A stretch of 50,937 bases of DNA from an uncultured delta proteobacterium (GCA_903875445.1 CAIQWD010000040.1:1-50937), one strand, 5' to 3'; positions 7,121 to 14,928 are shown, counted from the first letter of the stretch. Program-made: numbers and translations. Notes: generated by a model not told the origin, from the sequence alone.

Positions 7121-7131
7121 AATATCTGAAA

Positions 7132-8625
7132 CTACTTTTTGTCGGATATTTCAAGAGAATACATGTTGTCAGTTTTATAGAATGCCTGATTTATGAAATA
7201 ATCGTATTCCGGTGCCATGTCGAGGACAATGCGTGCCGTACGGGTTTTTGTGTCCAGTCTACTGCGTATCTTCCGAATGAAATTGCCGCCCGTATTGATC
7301 GCCGACCAATCCTTTTTTAATGCGGATGCATTCTTGATTTCCAGAACGATCCTGGGCTTTTCACCCTCGATTCTGGAAATCGTGGGCTTATAAAAACGAT
7401 CGAATTCGATGAACAGCAATTCTTTACCGTCCACGGTAGCCTTGAAGGCAATGTCCTTCACATCAACTGCCAGACTTTCTGTCTCTATTTTCTTTCGAGG
7501 GGCATCCTGTGCCGATTTTTCCTCAGAGGCCGTTGATCCAAAAGAGTTGTGTTCCTGCTTATCGACAAGAAGGGGTGCATAAACATATCCCAGCGCCTGT
7601 TTCTCAATGCGCTCAGCCTGGGTCACGGGAAAAACGGCGTACCAATCATCTTGAAGAAAATCTACTTTGACAGGTTCGTCCGTTTTTAATTGACCTTCAA
7701 GCTTGGAGGCCGATGATCTGTTGGCCCTGATATTTGTGTTGGGTTTGGGATACATGATCGTTCCCCACTCTGATGTAGGGATGGTAGCATTCAGTTTATC
7801 AACAAGGAGGGATGCATATACATATCCCAGCGCCTTTTTCTCGTTTCGCTCAGTCTGGGTCATGGGAAAAACGGCGTACCAGTCGTCTTGAAGAAAATCT
7901 ACTTTTACAGGTTGGTCGGTTTTCAATTGACCTTCCAGCTTGGATTCTGCTGATCTATTGGCCCTGATGTTTGTGTTGGCTTTGGGATACATGATCGTTC
8001 CCCACTCTGATGTAGGGATGGTAGTATTCAGTTTATCAACAAGCAGTGGCGCATAAATATATCCCAGCGCCTTTTTCTCATTTCGCTCAGTCTGGGTCAT
8101 GGGAAAAACGGCGTACCAGTCGTCTTGAAGAAAATCTACTTTTATAGGTTGGTCGGTTTTCAATTGACCTTCCAGCTTGGAAGCCGCCGATCTATTGGCC
8201 CTGATGTTTGCGTTGGGTTTGGGATACATGATCCTGCCCCAGTCTGAGGCAGGAATGGTAGCATTCAGTTTATCAACAAGCAGTGGCGCATAAATATATC
8301 CCAGCGCCTTTTTCTCATTTCGCTCTGCCTGGGTCATGGGAAAAACGGCGTACCAGTCGTCTTTCAGAAAATCTACTTTGACAGGTTGGTCGGTTTTCAA
8401 TTGACCTTCTAGCTTGGAAGCAGCCGATCTATTGGCCCTGATGTTTGTGTTGGCTTTGGGATACATGATCGTTCCCCATTCGGATGCAGTGCTGTCTGTT
8501 ACATGTTCGAGTGTTGTCGAAGCCTCAGCATAATTTGCTTTTTGTCCAACGGTCAAAATAGTGCCTAAAACGGTTCCAGTTAGAAGTTCTAACACCATCA
8601 CTGCAATTGTTATAATTATTCGCAT
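7132..8625 (-). CDS. Secreted protein with four SH3-like repeats and a C-terminal AMIN-like domain
   Basis: The 497-residue protein starts MRIIITIAVMVLELLTG, an N-terminal signal peptide or anchor. After about residue 48 come four nearly identical 79-residue repeats, each with WGTIMYPKxNTNIRANRS, KLEGQLKTDQPVKVDFL, DDWYAVFPMTQ and KALGYIYAPLLVDK, a bacterial SH3-like layout. A linker follows, then about 105 residues resembling an AMIN domain (FKATVDGKELLFIEFDRF ... PRIVLEIKNA ... RIVLDMAPEYDYFINQ). Both domain types are linked to cell-wall or periplasmic binding, so an envelope role is likely; no catalytic domain is visible. An in-frame earlier start at 8646 also exists. Confidence 0.75.
   Translation of the reverse strand: MRIIITIAVMVLELLTGTVLGTILTVGQKANYAEASTTLEHVTDSTASEWGTIMYPKANTNIRANRSAASKLEGQLKTDQPVKVDFLKDDWYAVFPMTQAERNEKKALGYIYAPLLVDKLNATIPASDWGRIMYPKPNANIRANRSAASKLEGQLKTDQPIKVDFLQDDWYAVFPMTQTERNEKKALGYIYAPLLVDKLNTTIPTSEWGTIMYPKANTNIRANRSAESKLEGQLKTDQPVKVDFLQDDWYAVFPMTQTERNEKKALGYVYASLLVDKLNATIPTSEWGTIMYPKPNTNIRANRSSASKLEGQLKTDEPVKVDFLQDDWYAVFPVTQAERIEKQALGYVYAPLLVDKQEHNSFGSTASEEKSAQDAPRKKIETESLAVDVKDIAFKATVDGKELLFIEFDRFYKPTISRIEGEKPRIVLEIKNASALKKDWSAINTGGNFIRKIRSRLDTKTRTARIVLDMAPEYDYFINQAFYKTDNMYSLEISDKK
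7537..8484 (-). repeat. Four tandem 237-bp in-frame repeats
   Basis: The sequence GGCGTACCA(A/G)TC recurs at exact 237-base spacing (near 7636, 7873, 8110 and 8347). The units are almost identical even at silent positions, pointing to recent duplication or gene conversion. Copy number may vary between strains. Confidence 0.92.
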
Positions 8626-8646
8626 ATCAATATAATCCTGTGTCAA

Positions 8647-9029
8647 CTCTTATAAAAAAACCTGCAAATTCAGAAAAACGAAATGTCGCTTTAGGTTTTT
8701 TGAGTGTTAACAACATAACCTTATAACGACCCTCATTTCTAGCGTAATTACTGGAGTGTTGCATTAATGCTTTCCCAAAGCCAGCGATTCAGGATCAAAT
8801 TTCGTCCTCGAAGGCAACGACCGTTATACCAAAAACTTAAGAAAGAATTGGTCGATTGCATTACCGCAAGTGAAAAGAAAAGATAGACAAGATTCTGTTG
8901 TTTGGTTTGGAAGCCAGGGGAAATGCCGGGGCGGAAAGGGATATGCGTGGTATCCTCAGAGAAGCCATCCAACTCGCCTGAAGACCAACACCGCCGATTG
9001 GCTGAGATCAGCGCAGGCAGATCTTGATA
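8647..9029. other. Gene-free stretch with decayed TA sequence
   Basis: No intact gene is supported. Start-less coding-like pieces on the plus strand resemble an MNT and a HEPN opening (separate entry). A short plus-strand frame at about 8768-8885 (MLSQSQRFRIKFRPRRQRPL...) is not recognised. Confidence 0.5.
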
Positions 9030-9049
9030 TCAACTTCTCAACTTCGTGA
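8874..9049 (+). pseudogene. Remnant of an MNT-HEPN pair
   Basis: The plus frame 8874-8981 reads DKILLFGLEARGNAGAERDM, which aligns with the MNT signature (ILLFGSRARGxxxxxSDID) with key residues changed, and stops at 8979-8981. Two bases later another frame (8984-9049) reads TADWLRSAQADLD, a typical HEPN opening, and stops. The order and spacing match a normal MNT-HEPN operon. There is no start and the metal-binding motif is lost. Confidence 0.45.
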
Positions 9050-9401
9050 CCTGACCCCACTTTTCTCTCCTGTTGGAATCACGCAATGTTTCCTCGGCAT
9101 TCCCTTGAATTGGCTGAACACGATCTATCCTTGCTTTGCGTTTAGGAGTGTGCATTGCGACCCATATATCGTTTCTCTTTTGCAGGTTCAGCCAAAAATC
9201 GGCAGTATTTCCGAAAACTCTTGCCAGAATCAAAGCGGTATCAACGGTAAGCGTCCGTTTATTGTTGCAAAGTTCGTTGACCGTCTTTCGACTTACCATC
9301 ATAGCTCTTGCCAGTCCATCTTGGGTAAGACTTAAAGGTTCCATAAACTCTGTGATTATCATTTCTCCAACCGTTACAGGTTGCTGCTTTGTTGTGATCA
9401 T
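9030..9401 (-). CDS. higA: HigA-family XRE antitoxin
   Basis: The protein of about 123 residues begins MITTKQQPVTVGEMIITEFM and has a Cro/XRE helix-turn-helix (LTQDGLARAMMVSRKTVNEL) followed by RTLTVDTALILARVFG and FWLNLQKRND, the standard HigA pattern. The start has GAGG nine bases upstream and lies ten bases after the higB stop. The tail beyond ARIDRVQPI is about 25 residues longer than most relatives and may be read-through into foreign sequence. Confidence 0.88.
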   Translation of the reverse strand: MITTKQQPVTVGEMIITEFMEPLSLTQDGLARAMMVSRKTVNELCNNKRTLTVDTALILARVFGNTADFWLNLQKRNDIWVAMHTPKRKARIDRVQPIQGNAEETLRDSNRREKWGQVTKLRS

Positions 9402-9411
9402 ACATGATTCC

Positions 9412-9708
9412 TCATTTGTAGCTGTGGTTGTCAAGATACACGCTTTCAGCTTCTCCTCTGTCTTTGTCCCAATGGAAAATCAGTCTCCATTGGCCGTTGA
9501 TTCTGATTGTGTGTCTGTTGTGAAGGTTTCCGGTCAATTTTTCAAAATGGTTGCTCGGCGGAGATCGTAGATCCGCATCGCAGGTGGAGTCGTCAAGAAT
9601 TTGCAATTTCCCGAAAAGCCTTTCACTGATTGTTGGAGGAATTTTCTTGCTTTTTACCCCCTCAACAAAAAAGTTTTCCAGCCATTTATCCCGAAAGTTC
9701 TTTATCAT
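9412..9708 (-). CDS. higB: HigB-family mRNA interferase toxin
   Basis: A 98-residue protein with the HigB signature: MIKNFRDKWLENFFVEG, ISERLFGKLQILDDS, RSPPSNHFEKLTGN, and the hallmark HTIRINGQWRLIFHWD. HigB is a ribosome-dependent mRNA endonuclease. It is the first gene of the operon, the usual HigBA order, with a palindrome just upstream. Length and motifs are complete. Confidence 0.9.
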   Translation of the reverse strand: MIKNFRDKWLENFFVEGVKSKKIPPTISERLFGKLQILDDSTCDADLRSPPSNHFEKLTGNLHNRHTIRINGQWRLIFHWDKDRGEAESVYLDNHSYK

Positions 9709-9712
9709 GAAC

Positions 9713-9731
9713 ACAGTGTAACGCACACTGT
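9713..9731. promoter_or_regulatory. Palindromic operator upstream of higBA
   Basis: ACAGTGT and ACACTGT form perfect 7-base arms around AACGC, four bases before the higB ATG. Position and symmetry suit a HigA binding site. Confidence 0.6.
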
Positions 9732-9918
9732 TACAAATGACAAGTCGTTTACATCGAAACCTCTTGTTGGCCCTCAGGTCGACCCCTAAGTCAAGACATA
9801 AACCCTCGGAGAATAATCTGCAATCTCAGGTGGTAGAGCCTGACTGATACAGGCAGAGCAAGGATACAATGTCCTCTGGGCTTAACTCAATGCCGGCCCC
9901 TCTGGGGTCGGATTTTCA

Positions 9919-10338
9919 CTAATCTGTCGAATCCGGTGCAATCAAAAGCAATTTTGGAAAATATGTACGATATCTAGCGGCATCACGAGTCAAAAGAGAC
10001 ATTCCCTGAACTGAGGCATGAGCGCCAATAAAGAAATCAGGAAGAGGAGAACGACGAATACCACCTGCCCGACGATACGCAAGAAAACATTTTCCGGCCA
10101 AGAATGCCGCTTCCCAAGGCAGCTGATGCCGTTCGAACATGTCTGGAGGCAATGCTTCCTCAAGCTCTTCCACCCGTTTGAAACCGATGGAAATCTCCGC
10201 ATAGATAACGGGATTGATGGCAAGAATTGATGTGTCGGCACATTTAGTCAAGTGCTCGGACGACCAGGCAAACCATACAGGATCTTCTTCCATAATGTCT
10301 AAAATGACATTGCTGTCCACTAAAACCTTGTGAACCAT
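9919..10338 (-). CDS. vapC: VapC-family PIN ribonuclease toxin
   Basis: The 139-residue PIN protein has LVDSNVILDIMEEDP (first catalytic Asp), INPVIYAEISIGF (conserved Glu) and SPLPDFFIGAHASVQG (the D-x-x-I-A-A motif), then LLTRDAARYRTYFPKL with the last Asp. VapC toxins cut tRNA or rRNA. Its ATG overlaps the vapB stop by one base (TGATG), so it is coupled to the antitoxin. Confidence 0.9.
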   Translation of the reverse strand: MVHKVLVDSNVILDIMEEDPVWFAWSSEHLTKCADTSILAINPVIYAEISIGFKRVEELEEALPPDMFERHQLPWEAAFLAGKCFLAYRRAGGIRRSPLPDFFIGAHASVQGMSLLTRDAARYRTYFPKLLLIAPDSTD

Positions 10339-10568
10339 CAGACCTTATCTCTTGTCAACGCCATTATTTCATCGGTAGACATGCGAACCGTTGCTCGACC
10401 TCGCATTTTTTCGACGATTTTCCCCCCCCGGCTTATCTTTTCACTAGATTTCCGCAAAATGATCACATTGCCTTCAATTAAAAATTCAACCTCAGAATGG
10501 GGAAAAAGCCCGGCTTTCTCTCGTATTTCCTGCGGGATGGTAACTTGTCCCTTGCTTGTAATTCGCAT
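10338..10568 (-). CDS. vapB: AbrB-type VapB antitoxin
   Basis: The 76-residue protein starts MRITSKGQVTIPQEIREKAG, the swapped-hairpin AbrB/MazE DNA-binding domain, followed by a C-terminal segment that would wrap the toxin. CAAGGAGGGTGCATTT precedes the ATG. Upstream, 10585-10608 holds two near-copies of AGTAATA(A)CT in direct orientation that may form the operator. Confidence 0.9.
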   Translation of the reverse strand: MRITSKGQVTIPQEIREKAGLFPHSEVEFLIEGNVIILRKSSEKISRGGKIVEKMRGRATVRMSTDEIMALTRDKV

Positions 10569-10797
10569 AAATGCACCCTCCTTGAGTATTACTTTTATAG
10601 TTATTACTGCTCAAAGGGGATGTCAAGGAAAAGATGCAAGACAAGGGCCTGAGGCTTCTGCCGGTTCAGGATCGTCCTCTGTGCCGGAGTGAAAAGTCTG
10701 GTTTTCGGCGATGGTGCGCTGCCTACGATTTTTGAAGTGAAAGAGGGATCTGGGCTTATAAGGTTTCGAGTCAACTTGAAAGCTCATTGGAAATATA

Positions 10798-11073
10798 ATG
10801 TCGAAAACCGATGAGGGGAGCTTGATGTTGGCTGTATCTCAGGTTCATTTTGCTGAGATCAAGGCAACCCCTAACAATATAGAACGTATGGAGTTACTCA
10901 GCATTATCGAGCTGTGCGGGGTAATTCTGGATATTGATTTGGTCAGGGAGTTGGGGCCGGTTGAGGCGATGCGGTTCGTAAATTTTCCTTGCAAGCGGCG
11001 ACAGGAAAGTGTGAAACGACATCGGGAATGGCAGAAGCTGCTGGATAAGGATCAGTTTTTCTCCTCTTTGTGA
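10798..11073 (+). pseudogene. Fragment of a PIN-domain protein
   Basis: The frame includes LMLAVSQVHFAEIKATPNNI and ERMELLSIIELCGVILDI, which resemble the middle of PIN proteins (S-x-x-x-x-E-I helix and after). The N-terminal catalytic strand and the C-terminal D-x-x-I-A-A motif are missing; the end (RQESVKRHREWQKLLDK) is unlike the family. It is probably broken, and the assignment is tentative. Confidence 0.4.
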
Positions 11074-11404
11074 CCAGATGGAGATAAATGAGCGCATACT
11101 TTCTGGCCACATTTCTGTCGATATCGATAATGCTTATCTGCAATCTGGTGATAATCTCCTGGAGCTTTCTTTCGTTATGTATTCTTGCTGGATGAGTTTG
11201 TCAATAGGAATTGTATGTTGGCCAGGTGTAGGGACAAGGCCCCGCTCTTTTTTGCAATATCTTGGATCATGTTATCAGTCGTCACTTGAATCATTTTTAC
11301 ATCTTTGGAGCCGCTTCTCAGGGATTCCAACAAAATTAAAATTTGAAATCACCCTTCATGGGTCTGGGCTCTCTTGTGGGGTGGTCGGCCATTTTGTGAA
11401 GGAA

Positions 11405-11542
11405 CTAAATAAAGTCGGTAAATTCATTTGTTGCCTGGATTGTTCCGGGATTCTCCGCAAAAATCTTTTTCGCCAATGATTTGAATTCGTCAGCCTGGGA
11501 GAACTCTAGCAATTTTTTCTTGGTTTGATCGGAAAGTTTCAT
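11405..11542 (-). CDS. Small hypothetical protein, 45 residues
   Basis: A short frame with an ATG start encodes MKLSDQTKKKLLEFSQADEF followed by a second helix (KSLAKKIFAENPGTIQATNE). It looks like the N-terminal helices of a larger protein cut short. A weak GAAAAAGGACT lies before the ATG. I do not recognise the family. It may be a truncated TA-associated gene. Confidence 0.35.
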   Translation of the reverse strand: MKLSDQTKKKLLEFSQADEFKSLAKKIFAENPGTIQATNEFTDFI

Positions 11543-11732
11543 TAGAAGTCCTTTTTCAGGGTGGTTAGCAAGGCTTGTTTATTAAAGAGTGAGAAATACT
11601 CATCCAGAATTCCCAGTCATTAAGCCTTTTCCTTTGCAGCTGTTATTCAAGCAACAGCCGCATATCGCTATATATCGGTAGCCTCACTTTGCGCTGTTGG
11701 TTGCCGGATTTTTGGGGAGGGGAGAAGTGATT

Positions 11733-12158
11733 TTATGCCTGCCCCTCGGGTGTCAGCCAGTTTTCAACTATGAGCTCAGGAACACGAGAAAATTCTTTAA
11801 CATTGCCGGTGACGACAATAAGGCCAAGGGCGGATGCTTGGGCAGCAATGAGTAAATCGTTGCTGCCGATAGGGGTGCCGGCACGTTCCAAAGCAACTCT
11901 CAGCATGGCATAATGCTCCTCAACATTTTGTTTGAGCGGAAGCACGGCTATTGTCTCAAGAAGTTTCTTTACCTTGGCCGTCAGGGTAGGAGATGCTTTT
12001 TTCTGAGCACCGTAGCGCAATTCGCAAGCGACTATTATGCTTGTGCAATACACGTCGTCATTTTCAAGAGCGGCTATTTTTCGAGCTGCATTGCCATCCG
12101 GTTGTTTGATGAGTTCCGAAAGAATATTTGTATCTAGAAGGTACTTGAGTTGAGCCAT
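11733..12158 (-). CDS. vapC: VapC-family PIN ribonuclease toxin
   Basis: The 141-residue protein has all PIN elements: YLLDTNILSELIKQPDG (first Asp), CTSIIVACELRYGAQKK (Glu), TPIGSNDLLIAAQASALG (Asp in D-x-L-I-A-A) and LIVVTGNVKEFSRVPEL (final acid region as TGN). It resembles the VapC/FitB group that cleaves initiator tRNA. The ATG follows the vapB stop by one base. Confidence 0.92.
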   Translation of the reverse strand: MAQLKYLLDTNILSELIKQPDGNAARKIAALENDDVYCTSIIVACELRYGAQKKASPTLTAKVKKLLETIAVLPLKQNVEEHYAMLRVALERAGTPIGSNDLLIAAQASALGLIVVTGNVKEFSRVPELIVENWLTPEGQA

Positions 12159-12159
12159 A

Positions 12160-12396
12160 TTAAAAAATCTCCTCTATCTCGATTGGCGGATCGTCGATAT
12201 CCGGCAAGCTGTCGGCAAGAGGTTCCCAGCCGGCCAGTAGTGAACGGAGGCTTTTTTTCTTTACAGGTTCGATAATTAACCGGCTGCCATCTTTGCGAAT
12301 AATTGCTTCATTCCCTTCTAATTCAAACTCTTTTGGGATACGTATTGCCTGGCAGCGACCATTGCGGAATAAACGGACATGTCGTTCTATTTGCAT
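12160..12396 (-). CDS. vapB: VapB-family antitoxin (MazE/AbrB fold)
   Basis: Starting MQIERHVRLFRNGRCQAIRI, the 78-residue protein has the R-L-F-x-N-G-R-x-Q-A-I-R-I-P motif of VapB antitoxins, then IIRKDGSRLIIEPVKKKSLR and an acidic tail (DIDDPPIEIEEIF) that would bind VapC. CCGGAGGTAACAATT before the ATG fixes the start. Confidence 0.92.
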   Translation of the reverse strand: MQIERHVRLFRNGRCQAIRIPKEFELEGNEAIIRKDGSRLIIEPVKKKSLRSLLAGWEPLADSLPDIDDPPIEIEEIF

Positions 12397-12419
12397 AATT
12401 GTTACCTCCGGGAGTTTTT

Positions 12420-12445
12420 TTGGCATATGTTCTAGGATATGCCAA
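12420..12445. promoter_or_regulatory. 9-8-9 palindromic operator of vapBC
   Basis: TTGGCATAT and ATATGCCAA form perfect 9-base arms around GTTCTAGG, 24 bases upstream of vapB. Such long spaced palindromes are known targets of VapBC complexes. Confidence 0.7.
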
Positions 12446-12539
12446 CAAGGTTGCCTTGTCAAGTGGTGGGCTTCGAAGTTCGAGTGCGGTCTGCTTGATA
12501 AGATTGTACTAAAAAATAAGGAGATGGTTAAAAAAAACG

Positions 12540-12571
12540 AAAGGGGAGAAAGCTTGCGCTTTCTCCCCTTT
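12540..12571 (-). terminator. Rho-independent terminator after ahpC
   Basis: A 14-base perfect stem (AAAGGGGAGAAAGC / GCTTTCTCCCCTTT) has a TTGC loop. An A-run at 12531-12537 becomes the U tract for minus-strand transcripts. It ends the rubredoxin-ahpC operon. Confidence 0.88.
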
Positions 12572-12599
12572 AGAAAATCATCCTATTTGGCGGATGCGG

Positions 12600-13196
12600 C
12601 TATTTTCCGGCATGAGCACTCAGGTATGCAGCCACGCCCTCGGCCGTAGGTTTCATTGCATCATCACCCTTTTTCCAGTTGGCGGGACAGACATCTCCAT
12701 ACTTTTCGGTAAATTGCAAGGCATCGAGGACGCGCAAGGCCTCGTCGACACTTCTCCCGAGGGGTAGGTCGTTTACCACCTGATGGCGGATAATGCCCGC
12801 ACGGTCAATAAGAAAGAGCCCACGCAGGGCGATGCCGGCATCCAGCAAGACTTCATAAGCTTTGGAAATCGATTTATCGAGATCGGCAACCAAAGGATAT
12901 CGGATATCGCCGATTCCACCGTCATTGATCTTGGTTTTTTTCCAGGCCAGATGCGAAAAGGCGGAATCGATGGACACCCCGATCAACTGGCAATTGTTCT
13001 CCTTAAATTCGTTAACCGCCTTATCGAAGGCAAGGATCTCCGATGGGCAGACAAAGGTGAAGTTGAGGGGATAAAAGAACAGAAGAACATATTTGCCGCG
13101 ATAATCGGCAAGGCGGAAATCTTCTTTGAAGGAGTTGTCGGGCATAACTGCCGTGGCTGTGAAATCAGGGGCCGGTTGGGTAACCAAGAGGCTCAT
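12600..13196 (-). CDS. ahpC: Typical 2-Cys peroxiredoxin (AhpC)
   Basis: The 198-residue protein reduces hydrogen peroxide and organic peroxides. It shows FYPLNFTFVCPSEILAF with the peroxidatic Cys at about residue 50, VSIDSAFSHLAWKKT, GLFLIDRAGIIRH, and the resolving Cys in DVCPANWKKGDDAM near the C-terminus. Length is normal for AhpC/Prx1. It lies 27 bases after rubredoxin on the same strand, suggesting that rubredoxin supplies electrons, as in other anaerobes. The shared promoter carries a PerR/Fur-like palindrome, so peroxide or iron control is likely. Confidence 0.95.
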   Translation of the reverse strand: MSLLVTQPAPDFTATAVMPDNSFKEDFRLADYRGKYVLLFFYPLNFTFVCPSEILAFDKAVNEFKENNCQLIGVSIDSAFSHLAWKKTKINDGGIGDIRYPLVADLDKSISKAYEVLLDAGIALRGLFLIDRAGIIRHQVVNDLPLGRSVDEALRVLDALQFTEKYGDVCPANWKKGDDAMKPTAEGVAAYLSAHAGK

Positions 13197-13223
13197 AGGA
13201 TATCTCCAAGATGGTATGTTGAA

Positions 13224-13382
13224 TTAATCGGCCTTCCAGAAAGATTCCTTTTCCGCGCCGCAGAGCGGGCAGACCCAGTCTTCCGGAACATTTTCCCACG
13301 TTGTGCCGGCGGCTACTCCGTGATCGTCATCACCAACTGCCGGGTCATAGATATAGCCGCATGGACATTCCCACTTTTGCAT
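13224..13382 (-). CDS. Rubredoxin
   Basis: This 52-residue protein has two iron-binding C-P-x-C-G units: [17 protein letters not shown] and [14 protein letters not shown]. The first is C-P-C-G, two residues between cysteines shortened to one (C-x-C), unlike the usual C-x-x-C, so the Fe(S-Cys)4 loop is atypical. AAGGAGA precedes the ATG. It is the first gene of an operon with ahpC and probably donates electrons to it in the cytoplasm. The fold assignment is secure; the altered loop deserves a check. Confidence 0.93.
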   Translation of the reverse strand: MQKWECPCGYIYDPAVGDDDHGVAAGTTWENVPEDWVCPLCGAEKESFWKAD

Positions 13383-13410
13383 TTTTTTCTCCTTTGTAAT
13401 GTTTTAGACA

Positions 13411-13464
13411 ATAATAATTATTATCACTTCGTCCTCAATATAGCAGTTCTTCAACAAGAGTCAA
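13411..13464 (-). promoter_or_regulatory. Rubredoxin-ahpC promoter with PerR/Fur-like operator
   Basis: Minus-strand -35 TTGACT (13459-13464) and -10 TATATT (13437-13442) are 16 bases apart. A perfect palindrome ATAATAATTATTAT (13411-13424) lies over the expected transcription start. It resembles the PerR box (TTATAATnATTATAA) and the Fur box. Confidence 0.72.
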
Positions 13465-13502
13465 CAGTAAATCAAAAAAAATGGCAAGCAAGGGGGAAAA
13501 TT

Positions 13503-14921
13503 TTATGCATTCCGTTTGATGATTGTTTTTGCCGGTATCAAGGCGGTGGCCGTCGCCGACACAATATTACCGGCAACTCCGGGGCCATCGCCGGCAACAA
13601 ACAGTCCGCGGACGGCAGTTTCCAAATTGTTGTCGGTGGTCACCTGGGTGGCAAAAAATTTGATCTCCGGGGCGTAGAGCAAGGTCTCGTCGTTGGCGAC
13701 ACCGGGAATGACCTGGTTAAGCTGATCGAGGCCGTCGATGAGATTGGTGAGAATCCGTTCCGGCAGGGCCATGGCGATGTCGCCGCAGGTGACGCTTTTC
13801 AAGGTCGGCTCGATATAGCTGTTTTTCACCCGGTTCCAGGTTGATCTGCGGCCGCGTTTCAGGTCTCCGTAGCGCTGCAGTATCGGTTTTCCACCGCCGA
13901 TGAGGGTCGCCAGTTTGCCGATCGCTTCACCGTAGGCCTGATTGTCTTCAACCGGGTCGGTGAGCACGACCTTGGAGAGGAAGGCAAAATTGGCGTTATC
14001 GGATTTCTTGTCCATGTAAGCATGGCCGTTGACGCAGACGAAGTTCTGATAGTTTTCCAGGGCGACATAGCCGCCGAGGTTGGTACAGAAGGTTCTCGTC
14101 TGATCATCGTATTTTGTGGTGCGTACGAAAAAAGTGGGGTCGTAGATAATAGAGCAGAGATCCTGCATAATTTCATTGTGCACCTCCACCCGAACACCTA
14201 CCTCGATTCCGCGCTGGGAGACCTCAATGCCATGATCCCTGGCAACACCTGCGATCCATTCGGCTCCCACCCGACCGGGGGCGAGGATGACGTTTTCCGC
14301 CCGGTAGGTGCCCCGGTTGGTTTTAACTCCTTCGACCACGCCATTGTTGACGATCAGTTCTTTAGCCTCCTCCGAATGATGGAAGGATACGCCTTTGTCG
14401 GCGATATAGTCGGCCATCTTGGTGATATGACCCGGAAGATTGTCGCTGCCGAGATGTTTCTGCTTGATGATGAGCAGATCAATACCCTGCTTTCGCGCTT
14501 CTTTGCGAATTGTCAGGGCCTTTTCCATGTCGGTCGGGAAGACCTTGCCATCCATGTTGAAGAGATTGAAAATAGCTTCCGTCTCGTCGATCAGGGCCAT
14601 GGCCGCCGAGGTATCGAGGAACTGGGTGAGATCGGTTTTCCCAAGTTTATGGATGAAATTGAGTTTGCCGTCGGAAAACAGTCCGGCGCCGCCGATGCCG
14701 CAGAGGATGTTGCAGGGCCGACACTTTTGGCAACCACCGTCTTTAATCGGACATTTCCGCTTGAGCGAGGCCTTACCTTTTTCAATCACCAGAACCGTAA
14801 GCTTCGAGTGTTCACACAGGTAGTAGGCGGCAAAAAGACCGGCAGGTCCGCCCCCGACAATTATTACATCGTAGGTTGTTTCAGCTTTTTTTGTAATCAC
14901 GGCAGTTGCGTGCGGAAGCAA
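13503..14921 (-). CDS. FAD-dependent dehydrogenase (COG2509-like)
   Basis: The 472-residue protein has an FAD-binding Rossmann motif DVIIVGGGPAGLFAAYYL at residues 18-35. A cysteine-rich insertion follows (CPIKDGGCQKCRPCNILCG), then GIGGAGLFSDGKLN, a second nucleotide-contact region (VILAPGRVGAEWI) and the C-terminal GLFVAGDGPGVAGNI. This matches a widespread family of uncharacterised FAD dehydrogenases. The cysteines could hold a metal centre (inference). The listed start is a TTG; a GTG at 14900 is also possible and no ribosome site decides. It follows recA by 52 bases. Confidence 0.85.
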   Translation of the reverse strand: MLPHATAVITKKAETTYDVIIVGGGPAGLFAAYYLCEHSKLTVLVIEKGKASLKRKCPIKDGGCQKCRPCNILCGIGGAGLFSDGKLNFIHKLGKTDLTQFLDTSAAMALIDETEAIFNLFNMDGKVFPTDMEKALTIRKEARKQGIDLLIIKQKHLGSDNLPGHITKMADYIADKGVSFHHSEEAKELIVNNGVVEGVKTNRGTYRAENVILAPGRVGAEWIAGVARDHGIEVSQRGIEVGVRVEVHNEIMQDLCSIIYDPTFFVRTTKYDDQTRTFCTNLGGYVALENYQNFVCVNGHAYMDKKSDNANFAFLSKVVLTDPVEDNQAYGEAIGKLATLIGGGKPILQRYGDLKRGRRSTWNRVKNSYIEPTLKSVTCGDIAMALPERILTNLIDGLDQLNQVIPGVANDETLLYAPEIKFFATQVTTDNNLETAVRGLFVAGDGPGVAGNIVSATATALIPAKTIIKRNA

Positions 14922-14928
14922 GGCTTGC

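Larger units (their letters stand above)
10569..11732. other. 1.2-kb stretch of gene debris
   Basis: No complete recognised gene lies here. It includes a PIN-like fragment at 10798-11073, a 45-codon frame at 11405-11542, and start-less coding-like pieces (for example 10690-10815, plus). Base composition and decay resemble the rest of the TA island. Confidence 0.5.

Noticed and set aside
12783-13844. Long plus-strand frame across ahpC and rubredoxin
   Set aside because: It is antisense to well-identified genes and has no family motifs; a shadow of G+C-rich codon use.
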